The notes beneath the pieces were generated by a model. That model was not told the DNA's origin. It saw only the letters and a list, made by a program, of their open reading frames with translations, and made no database searches. Positions 51,450 to 59,563 of a stretch of DNA of 64,000 nt are shown here, one piece after another; the stretch's first letter is position 1, and every line of letters starts with the position of its first letter. The DNA lies in NCBI RefSeq assembly GCF_900100355.1, contig NZ_FNFH01000003.1, positions 62,001 through 126,000 of the forward strand, written 5' to 3'. Origin of the DNA: Microbulbifer yueqingensis. GTDB taxonomy: Bacteria; Pseudomonadota; Gammaproteobacteria; Pseudomonadales; Cellvibrionaceae. The position numbers and the translations under genes are program-made.

Positions 51450-52595
51450 ATGGAGATTTACGGACACTGCGCACCGGGGTGGGAAGCCCTGTATGACTGT
51501 TTTGCCGAGAACTTCCGCCACCACGGTGACACTGGTGCGGGATTTGCGGTCCGCCAGGACGGCGAAACCGTGGTATCGCTCTGGGCTGGCTGGGCCGACC
51601 GCAATGGAGAGGTACCCTACACCGAGGACACCCTTGCCAATGTCTTTTCCTGCTCGAAGGGAGTGCTGGCCCTGTTGGCCTTGCAGCAGGTGGACCGCGG
51701 AAAACTCGAGCTGGACCGCCCGGTTGCGGACTACTGGCCGGAGTTTGCCGCGGCAGGTAAAGGGGGCGTCACCGCTCGCCAGCTTCTCTGCCATCGCGCC
51801 GGGGTGGTTGCATTCCGCGAGCGGGTTCCGGATACCCTGATTTACGACTGGGAGCGTGCCTGTGCCACTGTGGCAGCGGTTGAGCCCTGGTGGGAACCCG
51901 GGAGCCGCCAGGGATACTCCCCGTTCCTGTTCGGCTGGGCCCTGGGAGGCCTGCTCGAGCGGGTCAGCGGCCGGGACCTGCGCGACCTGTACCGGGAGTT
52001 TCTCGGTGGGCCCCTGGGACTGCATGGTGGTTTCGGTGCGCTGGGCCACCGCTCGGATCGTATTGCCGATGTGGCGCCCCTGAAACAGCCCCTTCCCGAG
52101 TTACGGGAAAATGCTGTGGGCCGGGCAATGAAAGAGGATCGTGACGGGCCGGTGGCCAAAGCCTTCTCAAATCCCATGAGCCTCATGATGAGCAGTAACA
52201 GTGCGGAGTGGCGCGGGGCGCTGATTCCTGCGGCAAATGGGCACTTCAGTGCACTCGACTTGGCCACGGTTTACGGCGAGCTGGCCTCTGATACGCCGGG
52301 GCTGCTTGGCAGTGACACCTTGGCAGAGGCGGTCAGGGAGCAGAGCCGTGAGCGAGACCAGGTCTTGCAGGCAGAAATCAGTTTTGGTTGTGGCTTTATC
52401 CGCAGCGGTCGCGCCGCCGACCTGCGCTTCGGCGGGGAGCGCGGCTTTGGTCATCCCGGGGCTGGCGGAGGGGTTGGTTTCGCCGACCCGGAGGCGGGCA
52501 TCGGTGTCGGTTATGTGACCTCGAGGCTGGGCCAAAGCCTGTTTATGGATCGGCGTGCGGTGGCACTGGTCGATCTCCTTTATTCCTTTCTCTGA
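51450..52595 (+). CDS. Beta-lactamase-fold serine hydrolase (EstB-type esterase)
   Basis: The 381-residue product is a class C beta-lactamase-like or DD-peptidase-like hydrolase: Ser67-x-x-Lys70 (FSCSKGVLALL) is the nucleophile motif, YSPFLFGWALGGLLE contains the Tyr of the Y-x-x segment, and HPGAGGGVGFA replaces the KTG box (H-x-G type, as in EstB esterases). It lacks a signal peptide, so a cytoplasmic esterase acting on small esters is more likely than an antibiotic resistance enzyme. The ATG at 51450 has GGACGGG upstream. It is followed by slyX after 17 bases on the same strand. Confidence 0.88.
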   Translation: MEIYGHCAPGWEALYDCFAENFRHHGDTGAGFAVRQDGETVVSLWAGWADRNGEVPYTEDTLANVFSCSKGVLALLALQQVDRGKLELDRPVADYWPEFAAAGKGGVTARQLLCHRAGVVAFRERVPDTLIYDWERACATVAAVEPWWEPGSRQGYSPFLFGWALGGLLERVSGRDLRDLYREFLGGPLGLHGGFGALGHRSDRIADVAPLKQPLPELRENAVGRAMKEDRDGPVAKAFSNPMSLMMSSNSAEWRGALIPAANGHFSALDLATVYGELASDTPGLLGSDTLAEAVREQSRERDQVLQAEISFGCGFIRSGRAADLRFGGERGFGHPGAGGGVGFADPEAGIGVGYVTSRLGQSLFMDRRAVALVDLLYSFL

Positions 52596-52612
52596 ATAAA
52601 TCCGGAAACGAA

Positions 52613-52840
52613 ATGGAACAACAGCTGAATGACCTGCGCAGCCGCGTGGAGGAACTGGAAAGTCGCCTGGCGTTCCAGGAGGACACGCTGTCACAGCTTA
52701 ATGATGTCATTGCGGCGCAGGACAAGGATATTCGCGCCCTGGTCGCCCGGCTTAGGGAGTTGGCCGACCGCTACCAGGACCTGTCGGAAGAGGGTCAGGG
52801 GCCAGGCAGGCAGCAGGACGAGAAGCCGCCACATTACTGA
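52613..52840 (+). CDS. slyX: SlyX family protein
   Basis: The 75-residue product is almost entirely a heptad coiled coil (LNDLRSRVEELESRLAFQEDTLSQLNDVIAAQDKDIRALVARLRELADRY) with a short polar tail ending in PPHY, the SlyX signature ending. Its role is not known; family members are often found near FKBP or slyD genes, which is not the case here. GGAAACGAA precedes the ATG. It follows the serine hydrolase by 17 bases and probably shares its transcript. Confidence 0.92.
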   Translation: MEQQLNDLRSRVEELESRLAFQEDTLSQLNDVIAAQDKDIRALVARLRELADRYQDLSEEGQGPGRQQDEKPPHY

Positions 52841-53508
52841 GCTCCCAGTTCGGCCAGGAGTTCTGGTCGGGTTCCTGTTGTGGAGCCGAGAGAATTGCGC
52901 GCCAGCTGGCCGCGAGTTCGCCTATACCCCTGCCGCTTGTGTCCACTTCAGCAGGCCAGTATGCAGATAAATTGGCAAAAAGTTGCCGGCCTGGGCCGAG
53001 TCAAGTATTGACAAAACTTTTTCCACATGGCGAAGGGGGTGTCGTGAATACTTGGTCATCGATCGCTAGCTGGTACGGAAATTTCCGAATTTGTTGTAAG
53101 TCATTGTTTTTTAATGATAAAAATCGGAGTTTAAAAAGTGCGCAAAATGCTGATTGCAAGAGATAGTGCCCGCTCGGGCGGCCTTTTGCCAATTCATTAA
53201 CAGAGTTATCCACAGAAGCTGTGGAGTAATGCCCGGCCATCCCCTGGCGCATGGTTATTTGGTACTGCTGGCGAGCGCCTGCGGTGACCGAGGCAGGATG
53301 CAGAAACTCACGACTTTTGTTGTCCATAAATGCGTATTGCTTTGTGGACGCAGGGGGAGATTCCTCCTAGTCTTCGCTCCTTGGGAAAAAGGGGACCGGT
53401 TCAGCTGGCAGTCAGCTGGGCCCAGGCAACATTTCCCTCAGCGCGGGGGGCAGACAGTCTTCCCGTGAAGCAATACCCGTTCACTAAAAAGCGTTAGGAG
53501 AACCTTAC
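52841..53508. other. 668-base gene-free, partly AT-rich region with DnaA-box-like sites
   Basis: The region between slyX and the OmpA-type gene contains no credible coding sequence; open frames on both strands lack codon-usage and ribosome-binding support. It contains an AT-rich stretch at about 53085-53160 (including TTTTTA-ATGA-TAAAAA at 53108-53123), a -35-like TTGACA at 53008 without a matching -10, and DnaA-box-like sites at 53019-53027 (TTTTCCACA) and 53206-53214. See also the inverted pair entry. The local base composition is clearly lower in GC than the neighbours. Confidence 0.5.
53206..53225. promoter_or_regulatory. DnaA-box consensus inside an inverted repeat
   Basis: TTATCCACA (53206-53214) equals the DnaA-box consensus. 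It is the left part of TCCACAG-AAG-CTGTGGA (53209-53225), a perfect 7+7 inverted repeat. The right half, read on the minus strand, is TACTCCACA, two mismatches from the consensus. A further one-mismatch box TTTTCCACA lies at 53019-53027. Whether DnaA binds is unknown. Confidence 0.4.
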
Positions 53509-54159
53509 ATGAAAAAATGGGTCGCTATTCTCGCATTGGGCTCACTGGTTGGCTGTACCACGCTGGATCCTTACACTGGCGAAAGGAAGACCAGCAGTGC
53601 GGCCAAGGGTGCCGGTGCCGGGGCTGTGGCGGGGGCTATCATCGGCGCGGCGACAGCCAGCAAGGATGACCGCAAGAAGGGCGCTATTACAGGTGCCCTG
53701 GGTGGTGCTGCCATTGGTGGCGGCGTTGGATACTACATGGACCGCCAGGAAATGGCCCTTCGGGAGCGGCTCGAAGGCACCGGGGTGCGCGTGCAGCGTG
53801 AGGGTGACAACATCCGCCTGATCATGCCGGGCAACATTACCTTCGCAACTGACCGGGCTGAGATCCGCCGCGACTTTTACGATACCCTGGATTCTGTGGT
53901 GATCGTATTGAAGGAATTCGACAAAACCGCAATCCGCGTAAGTGGTCATACCGACAGCACCGGCTCTGATGTTTACAACCAGACGCTGAGCGAGCGCCGA
54001 GCCAATTCTGTCGCCAGCTTCTTTACCAGCAATGGTATTGCTAGCGGTCGTGTCCAGGCCGTGGGTTACGGCGAGCGCTACCCGATCGCCGCCAATGACA
54101 CGGCGGCCGGTAAACAGGCCAACCGCCGGGTGGAGCTGGAGTTGCTACCACTGAAATAA
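53509..54159 (+). CDS. OmpA-family lipoprotein with glycine zipper (YiaD-like)
   Basis: The 216-residue product has a lipoprotein signal (lipobox LVGC, Cys16), a glycine-zipper region (about 33-75, GAGAGAVAGAIIGAATAS ... ALGGAAIGGGVGYYMD) and a C-terminal OmpA peptidoglycan-binding domain (ITFATDRAEIR, VSGHTDSTGSDVYNQTLSERRANSV, GYGERYPIAANDTAAGKQANRRVEL). The D and R residues that bind the meso-diaminopimelate side chain are present. It tethers the outer membrane to peptidoglycan. AGGAGAA before the ATG is strong and a rho-independent terminator follows. The long upstream region suggests specific regulation. Confidence 0.93.
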   Translation: MKKWVAILALGSLVGCTTLDPYTGERKTSSAAKGAGAGAVAGAIIGAATASKDDRKKGAITGALGGAAIGGGVGYYMDRQEMALRERLEGTGVRVQREGDNIRLIMPGNITFATDRAEIRRDFYDTLDSVVIVLKEFDKTAIRVSGHTDSTGSDVYNQTLSERRANSVASFFTSNGIASGRVQAVGYGERYPIAANDTAAGKQANRRVELELLPLK

Positions 54160-54167
54160 TGTGAGAA

Positions 54168-54195
54168 AAAGAGGGCACTTCGGTGCCCTTTTTTG
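54168..54195 (+). terminator. Rho-independent terminator after the OmpA-type gene
   Basis: A perfect 7-bp stem AGGGCAC-TTCG-GTGCCCT is followed by a run of five more Ts, and an A-rich stretch precedes the stem. It begins about ten bases after the stop codon. Confidence 0.93.
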
Positions 54196-54284
54196 TTGAT
54201 GCCTACGACGCAAATAGAGCCGGACAGGGGCAGGGAGGCCGCCGGGCATTGACCGCCCGGCGACATCAAAAAGGAGTTTGTTGA

Positions 54285-54800
54285 GTGAACCAGGGCAAGC
54301 AGCGCCAACAATTTCACTATATCGCCCGGGTCAGTGTTTTGCCGCTGGTCCTATATCTCCTTTTTTCGGCCTGCGCACAGGCGAGTGACGCCACTGAGAG
54401 CGGCGCAGCTGAAAGCCTTACTGCCCCGGGTATTACCGCTGAAGACCGAGGCGTGGTCGAGCGTTACGAGCGAGCCGCGTTTGTCGCCGAGGTCCAGATC
54501 GCCGGTATTCATCGCGATGTTGATCGCGCCCTATCGGAACCCGGGATGGTAGCCATCAAGGGGTATGTGTACTCCGCGGTATCCCGACAGACCTGGAAAG
54601 GTGAGTCCAGCGGGCTGGTCGCTTTCCGGCGAGGATTGGACGCCTGCGAGGACAAGCTGGAGAAAGGCCAGCGTTACCTGATTTTTGCCTCTCCCGATAG
54701 CTACGGCCGGCTGCAACTATTGAGCTGTGAAGCCGCTATTCCGGAAGCCGAAGCGGCACCGCTGCTGGCGCAATTGAAGCGGTCTGGGGCGGCAGGTTGA
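54285..54800 (+). CDS. Secreted protein with NTR-like domain
   Basis: The 171-residue product has an N-terminal signal peptide (VLPLVLYLLFSACAQAS, with possible lipobox FSAC). After a polar stretch, residues 65-160 read AAFVAEVQIAGI...GYVYSAVSRQTWKGES...DACEDKLEKGQRYLIFAS...LQLLSCEAA. The Trp-Lys-Gly, the Gly-x-x-Tyr-Leu-Ile and the paired cysteines are the pattern of netrin-like (NTR/TIMP) modules. The start is GTG 54285, eight bases after AGGAG; there is no nearby ATG. Function is unknown. It follows a terminator, so it has its own promoter or is read through weakly. Confidence 0.7.
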   Translation: MNQGKQRQQFHYIARVSVLPLVLYLLFSACAQASDATESGAAESLTAPGITAEDRGVVERYERAAFVAEVQIAGIHRDVDRALSEPGMVAIKGYVYSAVSRQTWKGESSGLVAFRRGLDACEDKLEKGQRYLIFASPDSYGRLQLLSCEAAIPEAEAAPLLAQLKRSGAAG

Positions 54801-55174
54801 CGGCGGGCTTTCCCGCGCCTCTTTACCGCCCGCCTTATGATATTTCCCGCATTCCAATTCCGCATTCCCGCCACAATTATTTCCTAAAGAAATAACTCAC
54901 CGCCTGATTACAGCAAGACTGACTTATACTGAGGAACAATGTTCCTTGAAGAACCGGTCTACCGGGTTATTCTTATCAATATTGGCGTCAACATCTTCCG
55001 AATTGGAGGATTTGGCGAATGTCCGCCTGGCGCCATCGACCGGAGCCGGTTACGGGCCAATCAGCGGAGCCAGCCACAGCGGCTCGATTGTCCCGATGGC
55101 TGCCGGAAGAGGGCCGACGACACTGAGCGGCGGTATCTCGAATCAAGTAATGGCCAGGGGTCAAAGGTGGGTTT
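54801..55174. other. Intergenic region with palindromes and a weak promoter
   Basis: This region contains an AT-rich inverted repeat TTATTTC-CTAAA-GAAATAA (54877-54895), a -10-like TATACT at 54925-54930, and the palindrome GGAACA-A-TGTTCC (54933-54945). It also has two copies of CCGCATTCC (54847 and 54860). A 79-codon frame from ATG 54939 overlaps the next start by four bases (ATGA), but shows no recognisable sequence. Confidence 0.5.
54933..54945. promoter_or_regulatory. Palindrome GGAACA-A-TGTTCC just after a -10-like box
   Basis: The 13-bp palindrome lies two bases after TATACT (54925-54930), where a repressor would block initiation; the inverted repeat at 54877-54895 lies upstream. A specific regulator is not identified. 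The palindrome also contains the ATG of the short frame at 54939. Confidence 0.4.
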
Positions 55175-55178
55175 ATGA
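54939..55178 (+). CDS. Possible 79-residue ORF coupled to the next gene
   Basis: The frame begins with ATG after GAGGAACA and its stop overlaps the start of the next gene (ATGA), which suits a translated leader. The product (MFLEEPVYRVILINIGVNIFRIGG then a polar, Arg/Cys/Ser-rich stretch) resembles no family I know. Real coding is doubtful; it may be a transcribed leader instead. Confidence 0.25.
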   Translation: MFLEEPVYRVILINIGVNIFRIGGFGECPPGAIDRSRLRANQRSQPQRLDCPDGCRKRADDTERRYLESSNGQGSKVGL

Positions 55179-55684
55179 AAACGCTACTTATCACGCTGAT
55201 TATTCTGCTGCTGGTAGTCGGTTACTTCATGTCGCGGAATGGCGATGACACGGCCGATGATACGTACGATTCGCTCGAGTCTCCCCAGGAAGAGCGCATG
55301 GACGACACCAGGCCCGAGGCTACACCCGATGAAACCGGTACGCCGCCCGATGGCATGGGAACCATGGAATCCCCGGATACCGGCACGCCCCGGGAACCCG
55401 ACCAGCCGGATACAGTTCCTCCCGAGACCGATGTGGATGCCGATGTGGATGTAGATGTGGAGGATGAATCGGCGCTCGAACGCGAGGCTGAAGAGGCCGT
55501 CGAGGCCACCAAGGAGGCCGCGTCCGAGGCCGGCGAGGCAATCGAGGGTGCCGCCGAGCGAGCCGGGCAGGCGATCGAGAAGGCCGGCGAGGCCACCAAG
55601 GAGGCAGCTGAAGACGTCATGGAGGATATTTCCGACGAACCCGACAGGGATGCCGAAGCCGGTGACGAGCCGCAGAACCGCTAA
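55175..55684 (+). CDS. Single-helix membrane protein with acidic linker and amphipathic repeats
   Basis: The 169-residue product has one N-terminal helix (MKTLLITLIILLLVVGYFMS), a long acidic, Thr/Pro-rich linker (about residues 22-105, with DVDADVDVDVEDE) and a helical repeat region of roughly 11-residue units (EAVEATKEAASEAGEAIEGAAERAGQAIEKAGEATKEAAEDV). This Ala/Glu/Lys amphipathic pattern resembles apolipoprotein- or LEA-type lipid-binding helices. AGGTGG before the ATG is a good ribosome binding site. No family is assigned; an envelope stress or membrane-binding role is inferred from composition. The linker and repeats are low complexity, so length may vary among relatives. Confidence 0.72.
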   Translation: MKTLLITLIILLLVVGYFMSRNGDDTADDTYDSLESPQEERMDDTRPEATPDETGTPPDGMGTMESPDTGTPREPDQPDTVPPETDVDADVDVDVEDESALEREAEEAVEATKEAASEAGEAIEGAAERAGQAIEKAGEATKEAAEDVMEDISDEPDRDAEAGDEPQNR

Positions 55685-55704
55685 ACCGTCGCTAATCAGT
55701 CAAG

Positions 55705-55732
55705 CCGGCGCCGCCCGCATGGGCGGCGCCGG
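55705..55732. repeat. Perfect 12-bp stem-loop
   Basis: CCGGCGCCGCCC-GCAT-GGGCGGCGCCGG is a perfect stem of 12 with a four-base loop, 20 bases after a stop codon and 14 bases before the next ATG. No T-run follows, so it is not a standard terminator; on either strand it would form a very stable hairpin. Confidence 0.85.
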
Positions 55733-55746
55733 TGTATGTATTGGCC

Positions 55747-56115
55747 ATGATTGACCACCACTGGTACCACAACCATTCGGTGCTCGAGGTCTCGCCACGG
55801 GCACCACTGCAAGCGAAGGACTTCGAGGCGCTTGCCGCGCAGGTGGACCCGGTTATTGAGGAACACGGCAGCCTGGCGGGTATCCTCATCGATGCGGAGA
55901 GTTTCCCCGGCTGGGAGGACTTCGCCGCTCTCGTTTCACACTGCACTTTTATTCGCGATCACCATCGCCATGTGCACAAGGTTGCGGTGGTGTCCGACCA
56001 GACCCTGCTGGGCTACATGCCCCGGCTTGTGGATCATTTCGTGAGCGCCGATGTGCGTCCGTTTCCACGGGCTGAGAAGCAGCGCGCACTGGAATGGCTG
56101 TCCGAGCCGGGGTAG
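55747..56115 (+). CDS. SpoIIAA/STAS-like protein
   Basis: The 122-residue product follows the SpoIIAA-like pattern: short N-terminal strand (HSVLEVSPRAPLQAKDFEALAAQV), a strand GSLAGILIDAESFPGWEDFAALVSH, and HHRHVHKVAVVSDQTLLGYMPRLVDHFVSADVRPF. It is cytoplasmic, without signal or helix. The family includes regulators and lipid-binding STAS/Sec14-like domains, and this member has no assigned role. ATG 55747 starts 14 bases after the 12-bp hairpin and no strong ribosome binding site is visible; a GTG at 55732 is the alternative. rsmJ follows on the same strand. Confidence 0.78.
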   Translation: MIDHHWYHNHSVLEVSPRAPLQAKDFEALAAQVDPVIEEHGSLAGILIDAESFPGWEDFAALVSHCTFIRDHHRHVHKVAVVSDQTLLGYMPRLVDHFVSADVRPFPRAEKQRALEWLSEPG

Positions 56116-56163
56116 CATCTAGCCGACCGCAACTGCCCAACCGTCAGCTTTCACGGAATCGCT

Positions 56164-56976
56164 TTGAAACACTCCCCACAATCCCTGGCGGTGATCGCCG
56201 CTGCGCCCCAGTGGCAGCCTGCCGCTCGAGAGTTGGCGCAGGAACTGGATCTCCCCCTACTGACAGAAACAGAGCCATCGCGACTGGAGCATCCGGCTTA
56301 TGTGCTCCGGCGCGGGGACGCGCTGCAGTTGTGCGCGACCGGGCGCAAGGCGCCGGGCCCGGTCGAGGTGGACTTTGTCTCCGGTGCCGCAGCACATCGG
56401 CGTAAGTATGGCGGTGGCAAGGGCCAGCAGATTGCGAAAGCGGTGGGTGTGCGGAGCGGGTTTTACCCGCGGGTGGTGGATGCCACCGGGGGGCTTGGGC
56501 GCGATGCCTTTGTCCTGTGCTCGCTGGGCTGTGAAGTGCTTGTGCTGGAGCGCAACCCGATAGTGCGGGCTCTGCTGGCGGATGGCCTACGGCGACTGCG
56601 CGAAGCGGCGGAACAGGATGCCGAGCTGGCGCCGCTCGCTGGGCGGCTGCAGCTGGCAGACGACGTGGACGACTCGGCCGGCTGGCTGGCAGGGCAGGCG
56701 CCCGAGTCAATTCCTGTGGTGTATCTCGACCCGATGTTCCCGCCCCGTGGCAAGAGCGCCAAGGTCAAGAAGGAAATGGTGGCATTCCACCAGCTGGTGG
56801 GCAGTGACGAGGATGCCGACGCGCTGCTGGAGCCGGCTTACGCAGCCTGCTACTACCGCACCGTGGTCAAGCGCCCGCGGCTCGCCCCCTGGCTCGCAGG
56901 GAAAAAGCCGGCTCTGTCCCTTGAGGGAAAGTCCGGCCGTTTCGACATCTATACGCGCCACGGCGTGCCCGGTTGA
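56164..56976 (+). CDS. rsmJ: 16S rRNA (guanine1516-N2)-methyltransferase RsmJ
   Basis: RsmJ methylates m2G1516 in the small-subunit rRNA. The 270-residue product is a class I SAM methyltransferase: VVDATGGLGRDAFVLCSLGCEVLVLERNP is the SAM motif, VVYLDPMFPPRGKSAKVKK is the DPMF-type catalytic segment of the N2-guanine group, and KYGGGKGQQIAKAVGV is a conserved RsmJ block. The start is TTG 56164 with GGA upstream; no in-frame ATG is close. It is convergent with the sdaA gene, 45 bases apart. Confidence 0.93.
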   Translation: MKHSPQSLAVIAAAPQWQPAARELAQELDLPLLTETEPSRLEHPAYVLRRGDALQLCATGRKAPGPVEVDFVSGAAAHRRKYGGGKGQQIAKAVGVRSGFYPRVVDATGGLGRDAFVLCSLGCEVLVLERNPIVRALLADGLRRLREAAEQDAELAPLAGRLQLADDVDDSAGWLAGQAPESIPVVYLDPMFPPRGKSAKVKKEMVAFHQLVGSDEDADALLEPAYAACYYRTVVKRPRLAPWLAGKKPALSLEGKSGRFDIYTRHGVPG

Positions 56977-57021
56977 GCGGGGCAACACGACAAGTCAGCG
57001 CGGAGCCCCGTGTCGACGGTA

Positions 57022-58407
57022 TCAGCAATTCACCGCGTTGACCGCGAGTCCCCCCTGGGACGTTTCCTTGTATTTGCTCTGCATATCGACACCGGTCTGG
57101 CGCATGGTCTCGATCACGCTATCCAGGGGCACGATGTGCGCGCCATCCCCCCGCAGGGACAGGCGAGCGGCGTTGATTGCCTTGACCGCGCCCATGGTAT
57201 TGCGCTCGATACAGGGTACCTGGACCAGGCCGCCGATCGGGTCGCAGGTCAGCCCCAGGTTGTGCTCCATGCCGATTTCAGCGGCGTTTTCTATTTGCTG
57301 GTTGCTTCCGCCCTGAACGGCAGCGAGTCCCGCCGAGGCCATGGAGCAGGCCACCCCGATCTCTCCCTGGCAGCCGACTTCCGCTGCGGAAATAGAGGCA
57401 TTTTTCTTGAACAGCATGCCGATAGCGCCGGCGGTAAGCAGGAACTTCACCACCTGGTCCTTCAGGTCCCCGTGTTTTTCCGGGTCGTGTACAAAGTGCA
57501 CATAGTAGGCAATGACCGCTGGTATCACGCCGGCAGCACCATTGGTGGGGGCGGTGACGATCCGCCCCCTCGCTGCATTTTCCTCGTTTACGGCCAGGGC
57601 GTAGAGGCTCACCCAGTCGAGGATGGCAAGGCCGTCCTCGCGCTCCTCCCGGCTCTGCTTGCTCAGTTCCTTGTACAGTTCAGCCGCCCGGCGCCGTACC
57701 TTGAGGCCACCCGGCAGCAAGCCGTACTGGTGGCAGCCGCGCTGGATGGATCCGTCCATCACCTCCCAGATTTCCCACAGCGCATCCTTGACCTCCTGCT
57801 CGCTGCGGAAGGCCTTTTCGTTTTCCATTGCCAGCTCGGCGATGGTCCAGCCATGGCGCTCGCAGACGGACATCAACTGCGCGGCGCTGCCGAAATCGTA
57901 GGGCAGGAGGGTGGCAATCTGGTCCTTGTGGGCGAAATCCTCTTCGGACAGCACGAAGCCACCGCCGATGGAAAAATAGCTGCGCTCAAACAATAGTTCG
58001 CCCGCACTGTAGGCTCGGCAGGTCATGCCGTTCGCGTGTTGCGGCAGGAATTCGTCCTCGTGGAAAACCAGGTCGTGCTCGCGCACAAAACGGATGTCGT
58101 GATCGCCGTGCAGGCGCAGTTGTTCGCCACGCTCGATCCGGGCAAGCTTTTCGTCGATCGAGTTGACGTCTATGGTATCCGGGGACTCACCCAGTAACCC
58201 CATCAGCACTGCCATGTCGGTGCCGTGGCCGATACCGGTAAGGGCCAGCGAGCCATACAGGTGCACCTGCACACGGTCAGTGCGGGTGAGCTCCCCGCGG
58301 CCGGCGAGGTCCTCGACGAATTGCCGCGCGGCCACCATGGGGCCCACGGTATGCGAGCTGGAGGGGCCGATACCGATCTTGAACAGTTCGAAAACACTGA
58401 TGCTCAT
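57022..58407 (-). CDS. sdaA: L-serine ammonia-lyase, single-chain iron-sulfur type
   Basis: L-serine dehydratase converts serine to pyruvate and ammonia with a 4Fe-4S cluster. The 461-residue product has the N-terminal beta-domain ([17 protein letters not shown], the SSHT motif) and the catalytic alpha-domain with the cluster cysteines in [17 protein letters not shown] and [16 protein letters not shown]. Length is family-like. The ATG at 58407 starts [20 protein letters not shown]; a longer frame upstream is not family-like. It is last in a minus-strand series (M16 peptidase, cmoA, cmoB, sdaA) with 164 bases before it, so it may have its own promoter. Confidence 0.95.
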   Translation of the reverse strand: MSISVFELFKIGIGPSSSHTVGPMVAARQFVEDLAGRGELTRTDRVQVHLYGSLALTGIGHGTDMAVLMGLLGESPDTIDVNSIDEKLARIERGEQLRLHGDHDIRFVREHDLVFHEDEFLPQHANGMTCRAYSAGELLFERSYFSIGGGFVLSEEDFAHKDQIATLLPYDFGSAAQLMSVCERHGWTIAELAMENEKAFRSEQEVKDALWEIWEVMDGSIQRGCHQYGLLPGGLKVRRRAAELYKELSKQSREEREDGLAILDWVSLYALAVNEENAARGRIVTAPTNGAAGVIPAVIAYYVHFVHDPEKHGDLKDQVVKFLLTAGAIGMLFKKNASISAAEVGCQGEIGVACSMASAGLAAVQGGSNQQIENAAEIGMEHNLGLTCDPIGGLVQVPCIERNTMGAVKAINAARLSLRGDGAHIVPLDSVIETMRQTGVDMQSKYKETSQGGLAVNAVNC

Positions 58408-58571
58408 TGACTCTGGCACTCCGTGACTGGCAGGTCTGTTTAGGTGTTGATGCTGCAACTCTGCCCATTTGGCAGAGACATTCAAGATGCCTGTCGGTAT
58501 TCCGCAGAATATCCTACCACCTGTCTGTTTGACCGAGTTTAAGCGTCTAAATTGCCTCCTCGCGGCACAAG

Positions 58572-59549
58572 CTACGGCGCATTTGCGACCAGGATGGCCC
58601 TTTTGGGCGCAGGGTGACCCTCGACAGTGCGATCGGGGGACGCGGGGTCGAGGAAGTCGGCCAGGGATTCGAACCGCATCCAGTCGGTACGGCGTTGCTC
58701 CCCCTGGCTGGTGGGAGCGACGTCCACGGTACGTGGGTTGGCAAAGCCGGTTTTGCGCAGCCAGCTCTCGAGCGTGGCGCAGGTAGGCAGGAACCACACA
58801 TTGCGCATCTTGGCATAACGCCCCTCGGGCACCAGGCAGTGGCCGAGGTCCCCGTCCACCACAAGGGTTTCCAGTACCAGCTGGCCGCCCGGGCGCAGGG
58901 TGTCGCGGAGTTCACGCAGGTGATCCATGGGGGAGCGGCGGTGGTAGAGCACGCCCATGGAAAATGTCGTGTCGAAGGCCCGGAGGTTTGGCGGTACAGC
59001 CTCGATCCCGAGCGGCAGCAAGTCGACCGGCAACTCCTCCCCGATATATTTTTTCAGCGCATAGAACTGGGCGACAAATTTTGCCGAGGGGTCGATGCCG
59101 ATTACCCGGCGGGCTCCCGCACCGTACTGGCGCCAGCAGTGGTAACCGTTGCCGCAGCCCACATCCAGCACCAGCCGGTTTTCCAGTGGCTCCAGGTGGG
59201 GCAGGACCCGCTCCCATTTCCAGTCCGAACGCCACTCCGTATCGATATGCAGCCCGAACACCTCCCAGGGGCCCTTGCGCCAGGGATGTAGGCGGCGCAA
59301 CTGCCTTTCCAGAAGCTCCAGCTGTTCCGGCGTGGCATCGCCCGCCTGGCCGATGACCACGCTGTCGACGAACTCTGTCGAGTCGCAGGTGATCTCGGGT
59401 AGCCCACTGAGCGCAGCGCGCCAGTCGGGTAGGTCGCCCCAACGGTGTTCACTCAGTCCTGCGGCCACCTGGGCCGGGAGCTCGGCCAGCCAGCCGCGCA
59501 GTGCGGGGATGTGCCTGAGCCCCTCGTAGAGTTGGGAGTAGTCGATCAT
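58572..59549 (-). CDS. cmoB: tRNA U34 carboxymethyltransferase CmoB
   Basis: CmoB transfers a carboxymethyl group from carboxy-SAM to 5-hydroxyuridine at position 34 of tRNAs, giving cmo5U. The 325-residue product has [29 protein letters not shown] and the SAM motif [20 protein letters not shown], both typical, plus [16 protein letters not shown]. The ATG at 59549 starts [11 protein letters not shown], as in the family. cmoA lies 14 bases upstream, so both enzymes of the pathway are in one operon. Confidence 0.95.
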   Translation of the reverse strand: MIDYSQLYEGLRHIPALRGWLAELPAQVAAGLSEHRWGDLPDWRAALSGLPEITCDSTEFVDSVVIGQAGDATPEQLELLERQLRRLHPWRKGPWEVFGLHIDTEWRSDWKWERVLPHLEPLENRLVLDVGCGNGYHCWRQYGAGARRVIGIDPSAKFVAQFYALKKYIGEELPVDLLPLGIEAVPPNLRAFDTTFSMGVLYHRRSPMDHLRELRDTLRPGGQLVLETLVVDGDLGHCLVPEGRYAKMRNVWFLPTCATLESWLRKTGFANPRTVDVAPTSQGEQRRTDWMRFESLADFLDPASPDRTVEGHPAPKRAILVANAP

Positions 59550-59563
59550 CGCTGTGCCCCGGG

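Noticed and set aside
53008-53013. TTGACA as a sigma70 promoter
   Set aside because: No -10 hexamer at 16 to 18 bases; not listed as a promoter.
53001-53327. A 108-residue frame on the minus strand in the slyX-OmpA gap
   Set aside because: No ribosome binding site, no recognisable sequence, and composition unlike neighbouring genes; the same holds for plus-strand frames at 52939 and 53154.
52841-53508. Replication origin
   Set aside because: Only one consensus DnaA box plus weak ones, and no dnaA, dnaN, gidA or par genes nearby; kept as an observation, not a feature call of oriC.
58665-58675. GGATTCGAACC, the T-loop sequence of a tRNA on the minus strand
   Set aside because: It lies inside cmoB, where it codes for R-F-E-S; no acceptor or anticodon stem pairs around it.
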